Below are positions 35,501-46,400 of a stretch of DNA of 64,000 nucleotides, piece after piece. The stretch lies in contig JAKSZP010004199.1 of the NCBI GenBank assembly GCA_022478985.1, positions 1 through 64,000 on the forward strand. The letters are read 5' to 3'. Below the pieces are notes generated by a model. It saw only the letters and a program-made list of their open reading frames with translations. It made no database searches and was not told where the DNA came from. This DNA comes from Massospora cicadina. Its lineage: Eukaryota > Entomophthoromycota > Entomophthoromycetes > Entomophthorales > Entomophthoraceae. The first letter of the stretch is position 1. Each line of letters opens with the position of its first letter. Position numbers and translations under genes: made by a program.

Positions 35501-35565
35501 CTCTCTCATATGGTTTCCCAACCTATCCCCTAAAAGAGAGATGATATTAAATGAACTTCATCTAA

Positions 35566-35571
35566 TGTGAC
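35566..35571 (-). repeat. El2 right LTR, first fragment
   Basis: TGTGAC is all that remains of the El2 right LTR before El3. The El3 TSD (GTGAC) lies within it. The LTR continues at 44716. Confidence 0.75.
35567..35571. repeat. El3 target-site duplication, left copy
   Basis: GTGAC, repeated perfectly at 44711-44715. Confidence 0.9.
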
Positions 35572-36450
35572 TGTTGAATTTGGGTGTCTGCTTCAGAGGG
35601 CTGGTTCTTCTTCAAGGGTGTGACATGGTTTCGAGCATCTATTGTGTGAGGACAATAAATAGGATGGTGAATTTAAATTTATGATATAGCTTTTTGGTAA
35701 TACTTCAATTGTATACCAGGTCATTTCACTTAGATGATGGCATGCTGCCCTGATCCTACTGATCTCAAGTGAAAATCAACTTTTAATATAAAATAAAGTA
35801 ATAGTGCAAAAAGATTATAAGATAAATTATAAACTTAATCCAGAAGTTAAAGGATGTTTTTATTAGTGTAAATGCAAGGGTTATTTATAGGTTTCGATGT
35901 TAACCACATCTTACCCATGACACCTTACTTTCAGTGACCCTTGGCTACATAAAAAGTTTGTAATGACACCTACAAATACTTTGACTCAGGGCATCATGCT
36001 CAGCCTCAGAGTCAAAGTAAATACCATCATCATCCTTGAGATGGCGTTTTGTCACACCTTCAAAATAGCTGAACCAATTAACTTTCACATGCAATCAGCA
36101 GCACATACCAAGGTGATTCATATCACTAATTAGTAGTTAATTTGATCAAAAACTTGACTGACATTAAAAATAATTTCGACATATACCAACAAAGCCCACA
36201 TGTCCGAGTCATTAAGTCAAAACTAAATCTAAGCCTGACCTAACCAGCAAAGCCCTTGAGCCCATGTCATCATAGTGAATATAATTATGTGAAATCTCTA
36301 GGCCGCGGATTCTAAGCTTTGCATAAGCTTAGAATATACCTGGTCCATAATCGCTGATATCTAATATGATCCATAATAAGTTTTTAAACAGCTAACCTTA
36401 TTATGTCCCTATAGATTATCCGACGTTTAGGTCCAGTCAATTACTCAACA
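35572..36450 (-). repeat. El3 left LTR (3' LTR)
   Basis: 879 bp, beginning TGTTGAATTTGGG and ending CTCAACA, so it has inverted TGTTGA/TCAACA ends. It pairs with 43830-44710. It contains GATTCTAAGCTTTGCATAAGCTTAGAAT near 36308-36335, a palindrome around two AAGCTT sites. Confidence 0.94.
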
Positions 36451-36463
36451 CTTTCCCCGCCTT
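36451..36463 (-). promoter_or_regulatory. El3 polypurine tract
   Basis: On the - strand AAGGCGGGGAAAG sits directly inside the 3' LTR, the usual plus-strand priming site. Confidence 0.7.
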
Positions 36464-36633
36464 GACTGGATATAAGTGGCGGGTACCCTTCTTCTCAGTT
36501 CACTTTGTCTGGCTTTTTGTGCTCCTCCAAGTATGAAAATTATCTCTATAGCTTTTTCAACTCAGACCGACGCGCCTTCCTAAGGCTAAGCAAGTCCATG
36601 CGATGAGCTATTGTCAACTCAGGCGTATTGCCC

Positions 36634-37500
36634 ATGGTTCCTCAAGCTGGGTCAGCCAGCTACGCTTCTATAATACCAGAAAGTTCAGTTTCACAACCTG
36701 TTGTGATAGCACCAATCGATCAAACTGAACAAGCCTCTGTGGCATCAGGTTCAGTTAGTCAAACATCCCAATGGGTTGAGCGGGATCCCTTTTCAACATA
36801 TTTAGTATCTCTTCAGCCTTCAAAAGCCATTCAGTCCAAAGAAACCCTGATCCGAGATCAATTTACTTTGGATGGGGATCTTCTTCCAGACTTCTTATTT
36901 TCACTTTTTAACATCTTCCATTCAAAAAGTCTTGCTTCCTCTCTTCACGCAGGCAGCATGGCTTCATTGGGCCTTGAGCTTGACTCGATGTTGGAGCCCT
37001 TAAACGCCTACTTGTCGTCCACACTTGCAACTGGTCCTGAGGTTGCCGCTTATGATATCTTTGAGGCCAACCAGGCCCTTAATTTCGCTAACTCTGTTGC
37101 TAGGATTTGGTGTGAACCCGCTTTGGTTCATACCAATTTTCACGTTGCGTTGGGCCTCAAGACTCAGGTTTTAAAGAATCGGCGCATCCTGGTGCTATAC
37201 TGAGCCCTTTGTAAGAGCTTGGCTAAGGGGCTTCCTGAGAAGTTTGTCCCCCAGATGGCTCTTTTAGGTGCGTGCATTCACTTCCCTCCTTTGTTGCTCC
37301 CCACTGAAACCATACCTGACATGCACAGGGTATTAGATGAAGCCTGTTCCCAAATGTTTTGCACGAAAAGTTCCTCCCCTCTGTTTACCCTTGCCTTGAG
37401 AGTCTTCTTGCCGATTGTGTCTTCCTTTTGGCGGCGTTTACTCCATAGTAAAATCTCTCCCGCCTATTCCAAAGTCCCTACCAATGAACTTTCCCTTTAG
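36634..37500 (+). pseudogene. El3 antisense ORF downstream of integrase
   Basis: Unrecognised protein of about 288 codons, opposite in direction to pol. I start it at the ATG at 36634, since no in-frame ATG lies between it and the upstream TGA at 36604. A single in-frame TGA at 37201 separates two open halves in the same frame. The N-terminal 50 residues are Ser/Gln/Pro-rich. Then follow DLLPDFLFSL, a Leu-rich region, ANQALNFANSVARIW and a C-terminal block MALLGACIHFPPLLLPTETIPDMHRVLDEA. A related, more decayed ORF sits at the same place and orientation in El1 (8345-7503). No membrane or enzyme motif is visible. Confidence 0.7.
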
Positions 37501-37699
37501 TTCAATGGCCTTTTCTAAGCCGACAGGGCCAGTGTGCCTGGTGCCAAGCTTTCTTGTGTTTGGCACATCTCCTCCAGGGTCTAAATAGTTGGGATTTGTA
37601 TGAAATTTTCCTCTCTCCAGTTCCGTTGCACTCTCCTCCCCCTCCTGAAGAGGGGGAACCTAGTTCTAATGCCAGCGAGGCATCAACTTAACAAAATAA

Positions 37700-37840
37700 A
37701 CTCTACAGCTTGCAATTAATATTATTATTTCTTTTTTACATTTTATTATTTTACTGTTTTTTATATATATTATTTATTTATTTTTATTTTTCTTTTTTAT
37801 TATTATGTTTTTATATTATTATTCTTTATGATACGGATGA
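37700..37840. repeat. AT-rich low-complexity tract in El3
   Basis: Nearly pure A/T DNA with many TTATT and TTTTA words between the end of the antisense ORF and the end of integrase. El1 has AT-rich DNA at the same place (7140-7195). It may serve both converging ORFs as 3' end/terminator DNA. Confidence 0.7.
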
Positions 37841-38990
37841 AGGAACTTAGTGTGTACTCAATTCATAACCCAGCCGCCTTGATCCTTATGGGAATATACA
37901 TCTTCAGAAGATTTCTCCAAAATGATAAATGGACCCTTCCAGAGTGAGGCTAGTTTGTGCGCGGCCTGCGCTATGAGTGTCACAATATACTACTAAATCT
38001 TCTTCATTAAACTTATTCACCATAGCCCATTTGGCGTCATCATAGCTCTTCTGAATAGTTTTTTGACTAATCACATTTTGATAAGCTTCCAATTGCAACT
38101 TAATTAGGGTCTTCACCAGTTGCTCGACATATTTATTTGGGTAATTGAGTCAGGTGAAGAGAGCTGAGTATAATAATGGAGGTAGAGTGGGCTGTCTACC
38201 ATACAAAAGTCAAAATGGAGAGTGGCCTGTGCTGCTGTGGTGTCTGATATTGTACACAAACATGGTCGCACTAATTGAAGTTGCCCATTGCGATGGTGCC
38301 AAGGCTGCGTTTTTGCGTAAAATGCCAACTAAAGTGCAATTCACTCGCTCTACCATACCATTAGTCTCAGGATAGTATGGTGTTGACAACACTCCTTTGA
38401 TAGACATCAACTCATTTAGCTGTTGTACCATTTGGGCAGTAAAATTCGTGCCATTGTCTTTCAATATCTTCTGGGGGCATCCATGCTTATAGATAATATT
38501 ATCCTTAATGAACTTGGCAGAGATTAGGGCCGCAACATCTCAAATTGCTTTTGCTTCCACCCATTTTGTTAGTTGGTCAATAGTAACAATTATGTATTTG
38601 TTGCCTAGGCTACTCACAGGCAAGGGGCCAATACATCAATTGATATTGTATGCCAGGCCCAGTCAGGTTTGATCAACTGATATTTCACATATGACTTCAT
38701 AGGTTTTGCAATTTGGCATGAATGACATTTCTCAAGCACGTCTTGGATATCAAATTGCGTGGAATCCAATAGTAACTGGCTCTAACTAATTCTAGCATCT
38801 TAGTTATTCCCCCATGTCTGATGGCCTTGTGCGCTTGTGTAATAATCTCCATTTGGTTGGAAGGTTTTGGGAAGATTTTACATTGTCCATCGGGCTTAAG
38901 TTTGTATAGAATTCCATTTTGATATTCAGTGTTGATTAATGCTTTCTCGATCGCCTATTGAACCTCAGGTGGTTCATCTCCATATGTTTG
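37840..38990 (-). pseudogene. El3 integrase remnant
   Basis: DDE integrase on the - strand. The zinc-binding N-terminus lies around 38850-38700, where a Cys/His pair is visible. SIDVLA near 38650-38630 carries the first Asp, KDNGTNF near 38465-38440 the second, and GMVERVN near 38360-38340 the Glu. YNIRHHSSTGHSPF (38250-38210) follows. The C-terminal EDLVVYCDTHSAGRA...L segment (38040-37900) lacks a chromodomain. All three acidic residues are kept, unlike in El1 and El4. Frameshifts separate the blocks. Confidence 0.88.
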
Positions 38991-39049
38991 GTTAATCATT
39001 TTTTCATGAAGCTCATTGGCCAAATTGCTCAGGACAGCTACAATGGGAA

Positions 39050-39460
39050 GTCGCGATAGTCCATCTGCATTTTGATGGGCCACTTCAGCTCTATGAATAA
39101 TTTCATAATTGTATGCTTGTAATTTCAGAGACCAGTGGGCTAACTGTCCTTCTGGTTCCTTGAGATTGTGGAGCCATCATAATGAGCTGTGATCCGTTAC
39201 TACTTGAAATTTGGTGCTGTGAATATAAAACCAAAATTGTTTACAAGCATAGATGACAGCCAGGCATTCTCTTTTGATCACCATATAATTACGCTCATGC
39301 TTATTCAGCATCCTGCTGCAATAAGCGACTGGATGCTCCTTGCCATCATCCCCAATATGCAATAGCACACCACCAATTGCAGTCAACGAGGTGTCAGTTT
39401 GTATGTTAAAAGGCTTGCTGAAATCAGGATATCAGAAAATAGGCGCTGAGCTCATTTTTT
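39050..39460 (-). pseudogene. El3 RNase H remnant
   Basis: Read on the - strand: TSLTAIGGVLLHIGDDGKEHPVAYCSRMLNKHERNY, then ECLAVIYACKQFWFYIH and FQVVTDHSSL (39386-39177). LHNLKEPEGQLAHWSLKLQAYNYE follows in the same style as El1. It is strongly similar to the El1 and El4 domains. One frame change follows HSSL, and the first catalytic block near 39390 is degraded. Confidence 0.86.
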
Positions 39461-40430
39461 TTGAAGCCTCGAAGGCCTGTTGGCATTCCTCTGCCCAAAA
39501 ACTAACTCCTTGTAGCAAGTGGAATAGAGGCTCGGCAATCTTCACAAACCCTTCCACAAATCTTTGATAGTATCCTACCATGCCTAAGAACACTTGAACA
39601 TCTCTCATTATTGCCAGAGGTTGCATATTATTAATCACCTCCACCTTTTGAAGCTGAGGCTGCAAGCCCTTTGGAATCAATGACGAACCCAAGGTATTCC
39701 AATTGTTCTTTAAAGAATTGGCATTTTCTAGGCTTTATCTTCAGATTGGCCTTCAACAGACGTTCAAACACTTGCTCGAGGTGCTCCAGATGTTCAGAAA
39801 ATGTTCGCAAAAAGAATTGATGTCATCCAGGTACACCAGAACGCAGGACAATTTAAGGTCCCCCAAAATTGTCTATTGCACGCTAAAAGGTTGCCAGTGC
39901 GTTACACAGCCCATGTGGCATGCACGTCAGTTGAAAAAGCCCTTGAGCAGCAATCATCGTGCACTTTTCCTGCTCCTCTGGTGGCAACTCCATTTGCAAT
40001 ATCTGAAGATGAGGTCCATTGCGGTAAAGTACTTCACCCCTCCCAGACGGTCCAAAGCATCATCAATTCTGGACAATGGATACAAATCAACTTTTGTAAT
40101 GGCATTGAGGTGTCAATAATCAATCACAACTCGATTGCTGCCATCTTTCTTCTTTACAATTAAAATGGGGCTGGCCCACAGGCTATTGGAAGGCACTATC
40201 ATTCCATTTTCAGCAATTTGTCTAACTCTTCACCGACTATTTTGTTACTGGCTCTGGGGTGCCAAATTGGCCTCATTCTAATAGGCATATGATCCCCGGT
40301 ATCCACGAAATGCTGAACTCCTTTTGCACAACCTGAATCTTGGGCATCTTTGGCAAAAATTTTGGAGTATTGTTCAAACAACTCTAGTGCTTCATCCTTC
40401 TGTTGTTCCAATAATCCAGTGAACAATTCT
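39432..40430 (-). pseudogene. El3 reverse transcriptase remnant
   Basis: Ty3-type RT on the - strand. The N-terminus at 40426-40199 holds LEQQKDEALELFEQYSKIFAKDAQD and PIRMRPIWHPRA. PSNSLWASPILIVKKKDGSN and YFTAMDLIFRY (motif A) follow near 40190-40010. Motif C VLVYLDDINSF, with both Asp, is near 39860-39815. The thumb is at 39692-39432 with GMVGYYQRFVEGF and AEPLFHLLQ. There are several stops. The gap between protease and RT is filled by the dUTPase-like domain. Confidence 0.9.
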
Positions 40431-40469
40431 CAGGGTATTACTACATGTGCCACGAGGGCTTGGGTTGGT

Positions 40470-40830
40470 AAGCCAGAACTCAGATAAATCACCAAATTTG
40501 ACAGCTGATATTAACTCATCCCTCGGAAGTAGGTGAACAAAAGCGACTACTTGAAATTTCTTGACCTAATATTTTGGCTGGTCAAATTTGACAGTAAGAC
40601 ATCAATCTCTCCATGCCCTAGTATAAGTATTACAGGCGCCACATTAGGTTCCATTGGAGAATGATGCCACGGGGGTATGACCTCCCCATACAGTCCTTCT
40701 GGAATATCCAGTGTAGTCCCAGTTCTTATAACCAGTCGATGGCCTGGAGCTATTGTCACATCCTTATTCACATGTAGGGGTATTCCTCGATTTTTGTTTA
40801 TGGCAGTTGGCATGGGGCGTCTTCAAATCC
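40470..40830 (-). pseudogene. El3 dUTPase-like domain between protease and RT
   Basis: On the - strand the segment APGHRLVIRTGTTLDIPEGLYGEVIP (about 40750-40670) matches the core pattern of trimeric dUTPases, PG...LV.TG....IP.G.YG.I.P. The later GEIDVLLSNLTSQN (about 40600-40560) matches their GE..V.L.N strand. A V.AF.HLL segment corresponds to the RIAQL-like motif. The usual PRSGLA and D-Y-R active-site residues are not there (PPWHHS and GHGE instead), so activity is unlikely. El4 has the same domain at the same place. Such domains would keep uracil out of element cDNA. Confidence 0.6.
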
Positions 40831-40899
40831 CGCGCTGAATATACCCTACTGGTATTATCCCATCAGCATAGGATATATTGATAAAATTCCTATGACGGC

Positions 40900-41635
40900 T
40901 TGTGGGCTTCATATCGTTGCAAGAGTAATAAATTAGAAGCAATTGGCCCAATAGCGTCAAGATATTTTCTTTAAAATTGCATGAGATCCCATAGGTCCTT
41001 AAAACTAGTTCCAATTAATATGTCATATTTGGCATTTAGAAGCACTATAGCAGGTGCAGCTACTACCAAAGCTCCAAATCGTAGTGGCAAAGCGCTGTAA
41101 GCTCCTTCACTCTCAGTGCTGTTAAAGCCTGCGGTCCCATATTCTTGATGATGGTCAATATTTGGAGCTTTTTCAGTTTATTAACCAGCTTTGTGGAAAC
41201 AATGTTTACAGGTGCTCCGCTATCAACAATAGCTAAAACTTTAACCTCGTTGACTAGTATATTCACATAAGTGCACTCAGAATAGTAAGAATCAATAGAG
41301 TTTACTAAATGAATATGGGAAGAGTTTAAAGAGTTAAGAATGTGCTTCAGAGTATTCCCAATACTGGGACATTCATTGATGAATGTGTCAATTGGCATTG
41401 CTATATTGACCCCTTTCAAGCTTGAGGTAACTGCTGCATCGCTCGGCCCATCAGCTGGAATATTCTCAAGTATTTGTTGCACATAGGGTTTAGCGACTAC
41501 CTCAGAGGCTTCAGGTATGACAATTTTACTCTGGGAGCAAGTTACTGCATGTATGTTTGAGAAATCTTTGTTCAATACTAAAATAAAATCGATTTCATTG
41601 CTAACAAGACCCCGTGGCCATTGTTTTCTTGTCAA
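40900..41635 (-). pseudogene. El3 aspartic protease remnant
   Basis: A 190-codon open frame (41635-41063) with the retropepsin active site AIVDSGAPVNIVS (about 41240-41200), which cleaves the Gag-Pol polyprotein. The N-terminal 110 residues are a Ser/Ile-rich linker. The C-terminal flap and second conserved block continue in other frames to about 40900. El4 has IIDTGAPVNIIS at the same place, so DSG versus DTG is the only core change. Confidence 0.85.
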
Positions 41636-41739
41636 TCAGGTGGGACTAGTGTCTTAGGCACAATAGAGCGTCCCGCATCTATTGTGCTTGTTCTTTTCCC
41701 TCCTCTTGCACGGTGTCAGTAAGGACTACATTGACATTT

Positions 41740-43870
41740 TTCTGATGGCATCAGGAAGCATAGTGACCTTTACGATGGCAATTAAAGCAAGTAATTTCAC
41801 TCACTGGCCATAAGGCTCTTGCATTCAAGTTTTGCACATTTCTTATAGGCAGTTTAATGTCAATCTTTTTATTGGTTTTGAAGGGCTTTCCAGCAAAGGC
41901 AGCGGTTCCCAATTTGTAACCAGTATTAGGAGGGCCATAATTTTTTGATCATCTGCGCAAGTAGCCAACCAATTCAGATGTCACAAGGTTTTGCACAAAC
42001 GCAGGCAATAGGGTGTTTGATAGATTAGGGTAAGGTTCTACTGCATGCTCTAGTGCAATCTTGGCGTCAAAAATTGACCATAGCCCACACGCTTAAGAGA
42101 ACCTGAGCTCCGCGATAGAATCAATCTGCAAATCCTTAATTGCTTCATCTTTCTTAAAGCTGATGTTCATAAACTTGGATTTTCTGGTCGACATCCATTC
42201 TGGACCTCCAAATTCATGAAGCATGGACTCCTTGACTTTGGCATATATTAGATTTTTGTTAATGTGAGGCATAATCAACTCAATGCTCCACTCATCCAAG
42301 CAGTTAATCATGGTGGCTGCTTTGTTGCGGTTGCTGGCCTCATGCATGGCCATTTTAAAATGTTTGACAAATGTGGTGATAATTCCGTTCTTGCAAAGGC
42401 TGTCAGGTTTGCTGGTTTATAATTATCGCTTCCCCATTCCTGGTTATCACGATTACTTCTAGGTTGACTAGAGCCAGGCGTACTAAGGCGTTGGGGCATA
42501 ATATCCTGGTTTGAGGCGCCAGGGTTGGCCAAGGCAACCATATTGCTAGGCAGTTGTCGATGTGGCCCAGCGTCCATTTTGGTAGCTATTTCTGAAGCTT
42601 CATCCTCATAATATTTGGAAGAATTTCCAGTCAAGTGGGTTGTAGCACACTGACAATGACCATCATCTAGAGCTCAAATTCACTCGTTGATTTTGTTTTC
42701 TCAATTGACATAGTTTCAGCTTTTTAATTTTATTTTGCAATTTCCTCATTCAGGCTAGTAGCTTGTAACTGCAAGGTGGAAATCACTTGGTTCTTTTCTT
42801 TTATGGACTTCTTGCACTGGTTCAATTCTCCATGGAGATTATTGTTCAACTCATTAATAATATTAACATCATCATTGAGATTATTGATCTGTAGATTAAA
42901 ACAATAAATAGAGTCTCAATTTTTTTTATTTTTCGCCCGTTGGTCCTCAAATTGTGTTTGCCAGAATTGATTTTTCTGGTGTATTCATCCTTCATCTATG
43001 AAATTTAGGTGCTCAGGAGTCGATACTGGTCACGGAATTCATCGTTATGGTTTAACTGTGCCTCTTGGGCTTCATGATTAAGCCTCATAGACTCTGAAGC
43101 ATTTATAGAAGTCTGAGTGATATTGCTGACCCAAGATTCGGTGACTCCTCTTTCCTCTAAAAAATTTTCAGAGATAGGATGCAATCTGTCATTTAGCTCT
43201 TGTGCTAATACTGCTACCCGGTCTTTAGCCCAAGTGGCTAAGTTGTGATTTGCCTCCAAACTTGAATGGACCTCAGCGAAGTTGGCTTCCAATCGCTCAT
43301 TTAGAATTTGGCCCACCAGGCTAGAGTTGTGAGAGAAGTTCACTAACTCAGTAATGGCTGCATGATGGCGGGCAATTGTCATCTGAGAATTTCTAGAGGT
43401 GGGATGTACGAATTCATTTATGTATTGGGTGATATTCTCTATCCCAAACAAATTGTTTCAGATCTGAGCTACACTTATTTGATGATGAGCAAGATATCTC
43501 ATCCACAACACATCTTGCTATTGTTGGCGGTAAAAAGGGTTGCTACTATTATCTGCAAGCCCTTGTCCTAATTGATACCCTCTTAACAACTGCTGCTCAA
43601 GACATTCCAGCTCTTCAGGTGAAATGGGATTGTTGGGATAGGTAATAATGGAGGGACCATCTAGTACTAAAAAAAGGGATAGGTAATAATGGGTACTTCT
43701 TCCCAATTAATCTGGGACACAGTCATTTCAGTGTTCCCATTAGGGTTGGCGATGGTTCTGAATAATTGATTGGGATTGCTCCCCTGTTCAGTGTGATCAC
43801 CATCTACGGTCCCAGCCATGAGCGCCACTTGTTGAATTTGGGTGTCTGCTTCAGAGGGCTGGTTCTTCTT
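41740..43870 (-). pseudogene. El3 gag remnant
   Basis: Structural protein of the virus-like particle. Near the N-terminus, 43873-43667 and 43706-43518 cover the first residues after the primer-binding site. 43451-43005 is an open, Asn/Glu/Leu-rich likely coiled coil (ERLEANFAEVHSSLEANHNLATW). 42634-42308 is Ser/Asn/Pro-rich. The capsid-like part is 42353-42093 (NKAATMINCLDEWSIELIMPHI). A zinc knuckle CFNCHRKGHYASxC lies near 41790-41745, with a TGA in place of the residue before the last Cys. Frames are broken in several places. Confidence 0.78.
43808..43827 (-). promoter_or_regulatory. candidate El3 primer-binding site
   Basis: Two bases inside the 5' LTR the - strand reads TGGCGCTCATGGCTGGG. 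TGG is the expected complement of a tRNA CCA end. El4 has TGGTGCTTAATACAGGG at the matching place. The tRNA is not identified. Confidence 0.6.
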
Positions 43871-44710
43871 CAAGGGTGGGACGTGGTTTTGAGCATCTAT
43901 TGTGTGAGGAAAATATACAGGATGGTGAATTTAAATTTATGATATAGCTTTTTGGTGATACTTCAATTGTATACCAGGTCATTTCACTTGGATGATGGCA
44001 CACTGCCCTGATCCTACTGATCCCAAGTGAAAATCAACTTTTAATATAAAATAAAGTAATAACGCAAAAAGTTTATAAGATAAATTATAAACTTAATCCA
44101 GAAGTTAAAGGATGTTTTTATTAGTGTAAATGCAAGGGTTATTTATAGGGTTTGATGTTAACCACATCTTACCCATGACACCTTACTTTCAGTGACCCTT
44201 GGCTACATAAAAAGTTTGTAATGACACCTACAAATAATTTGACTCAGGGAATCATGCTCTGCCTCAGAGTCAAAGTAAATACCATCATCATCCTTGAGAT
44301 GGCGTTTTGTCACACCTTCAAAATAGCTGAACCAATTCACTATTACATGCAATCAGCAGCACATACCAAGGCGATTCATATCACTGATTAGTAATTAATT
44401 CAATTGAAAACTTGACTGACATTAAAAACTAATTTTGACATAGACCAACAAAGCCCACATGCCCAAGTCATTAATTCAAAACTTAATCTAAGCCTGACCT
44501 AACCAGTAAAGCCCTCAAGCCTGTGTCATCATAGTCAAATATAATTAAGTGAAATCGCTAGGCCGCAGATTCTAAGCTTTGCATAAGCTTAGAATATACC
44601 TGGTCCATAATTGCTGATATCTGATATGATCCATAATAAGTTTTTAAACAGCTAACCTTATTATGTACCTATCGAATATCTGATGATTAGGTCCAGTCAA
44701 TTACACAACA
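43830..44710 (-). repeat. El3 right LTR (5' LTR)
   Basis: 881 bp, partner of 35572-36450, with the same TGTTGAATTTGGG and CAACA ends and the same AAGCTT palindrome near 44568-44595. Confidence 0.94.
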
Positions 44711-44715
44711 GTGAC
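44711..44715. repeat. El3 target-site duplication, right copy
   Basis: GTGAC, partner of 35567-35571. The El2 LTR resumes directly after it. Confidence 0.9.
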
Positions 44716-45092
44716 AAATGGGGATCTTCCACATTGCAACAAAACAGTTGGGCAAGAGGTACCAATTGAGGGCCCTCAAACAGAAGAGCGCAGCTGTGGT
44801 TAGGTTCATTTCTCGTTGGCTTGATGAGCAAGTATTGATATAATCTTGAATATGGTAAGGATGATGCTAACTCTGAGGAGTACAGTCTGTCCGCCATAGA
44901 GGGTGTACAGAGTTTTGACTGCTCAGTCAAAGTCTGAGAAATGGTCCTTTTGTCACTCAAAGTCTAGGGTTTAACAAAAATCTTAATAAATATTTAAATA
45001 TTTTTTAAATATCGTCAATTTTAAAGGTTTTTTATTTTAATATACTAGAAGAAGTTTTCATAAACACCTTCGTCTCGTTGTACTTATGTTAG
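44716..45092 (-). repeat. El2 right LTR, second fragment
   Basis: Matches 30177-30563 of the left LTR, then stops exactly at El4. Confidence 0.86.
45088..45092. repeat. El4 target-site duplication, left copy
   Basis: GTTAG here and GCCAG at 51532-51536. The left El2 LTR shows the empty site as GTTAGGAAGC near 30559. The two differences are both T/C transitions. Confidence 0.75.
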
Positions 45093-45590
45093 TGTCAAGA
45101 AATTGATATGTCAGGACAATTAGTCTCCTATCCAATAGATCATATTTAGGAGTTGAGTTGAGCCTCGAGTTTGAGTGCTAGATTATGTCAATGTGAAGTG
45201 AACCAATCGAAGTAATTATGGTTTGGCAAATTGAGAAAATTCCGCTAAAGCTTTAATGATAGAACAAAACCTTAAATTGGTAGTAAGTGGTGAATTAATA
45301 AGTTGAGTAAGTGAAACTGACTAGATTTACTATATATAAGAGTTGAGCGTGATAATGAGAAGAGGGAGATCTTTTATGGAAAAAAGAAGAGGATGAGGGA
45401 AAATTTACCATAGATAGCCATAAGTTTAATATTAAAATTTGTATAGTTGAGGCAATATCTCCTTAATAAGTACTTTATTATTATTAATTATCAAGGGCCA
45501 GAGATCCTCATATCGCTCATCCATTGCTCAGTGGGCTTTGCCTGTGCAACAAGTTCTTCAGAACTTAACCAAATCCGCTTAAAGTTACCA
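45093..45590 (+). repeat. El4 5' LTR
   Basis: Starts TGTCAAGAAATTGATATG and ends AAAGTTACCA. It matches 51035-51531 along its length with many substitutions. Confidence 0.9.
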
Positions 45591-45591
45591 G

Positions 45592-45608
45592 TGGTGCTTA
45601 ATACAGGG
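45592..45608 (+). promoter_or_regulatory. candidate El4 primer-binding site
   Basis: TGGTGCTTAATACAGGG begins one base after the 5' LTR and resembles the El3 site TGGCGCTCATGGCTGGG. Confidence 0.55.
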
Positions 45609-45659
45609 GGCCCATTGAACAACTATTAAAAACTTTTATATTCACAGAAAATAGTTTAA

Positions 45660-46400
45660 CCAGTTCTCTTTGATGGAGCACTACCCCATTTTGTTGAATT
45701 GTCCCAATACTCTGATCTGAAAATTTCCTTTGATACCCTACTCCAGGCTCAAAAAGTGCTTTTCCGTGAGAATAAGGATTTAATGGATCAGCTCAACAGG
45801 GAATTTCACCAACTACACCTGGTGAGTTGCCAAGCCAGCCAACTTACAGACTGCTTGGATGAAACTACAGAGTGGCTATACAGCGCTAAGCGTAAATGGA
45901 TTAGTAGTGCTGGATAGGGAGTGGTTTTCATTGACAATCTTCCCCATTTAATCGTGATGGAAACATACTCTAATTCTTTAAGTGGTTCAAATTCGTGGTA
46001 GAAGGGGATTCTGATTGGCAGAAAGTTAAAATGTTGTTATCTGCTTTAGATGTCGTGAGTGCCAACCAAGTCACTTGTTTTCTTAAGAGTAGTACCGTAA
46101 TGTATCAAGAGGTGAAGGAGACAGCGGCCCGCCTGTTTGGGGGTGTGTTGAAAATGGCATGACGCAAGGAAGAGTTTTAGACAATAAATTTTCAAAAGAA
46201 ATTGTCTTTTGTGGAGTTTGCAGAGCAGTTCATGGACGTAAATCTTGTGTTGGTGAGGAAAATATCCTATTTAATGAGGATCTAAACATTGTGATGACAG
46301 CAGCTGTCAAGCTATATTGAGAACTATATAATGCTATGAATCTCATTCATAAAGATGACGCAGAGCTATTAAAAAAGTGTCAATTGTTTATGCCATCTAT
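45660..46400 (+). pseudogene. El4 gag remnant
   Basis: 45699-45917 encodes a charged, probably coiled segment (LLQAQKVLFRENKDLMDQLNREF). After a frame change, 46000-46160 encodes a capsid-like piece (SDWQKVKMLLSALDVVSANQV and VKETAARLFGGV), comparable with El3 gag at 42353-42200. The reading then decays. No zinc knuckle was found. Confidence 0.68.

Larger units (their letters stand above)
35572..44710 (-). mobile_element. El3: Ty3/gypsy retrotransposon with dUTPase-like domain and antisense ORF
   Basis: A 9139 bp element with LTRs 35572-36450 and 43830-44710 and a perfect 5 bp TSD. On the - strand it reads gag, CCHC knuckle, protease, dUTPase-like domain, RT, RNase H, integrase. On the + strand an extra ORF sits between integrase and the 3' LTR. 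LTRs differ at roughly 1 in 20 bases in the stretch I compared. Catalytic blocks of RT (YLDD) and integrase (D, D, E) are still present, though the frames are broken, so it is the best-preserved LTR element here. Confidence 0.94.

Noticed and set aside
37725..37835. AT tract as a CRISPR or satellite array
   Set aside because: No regular unit or spacer structure. Simple low-complexity DNA.
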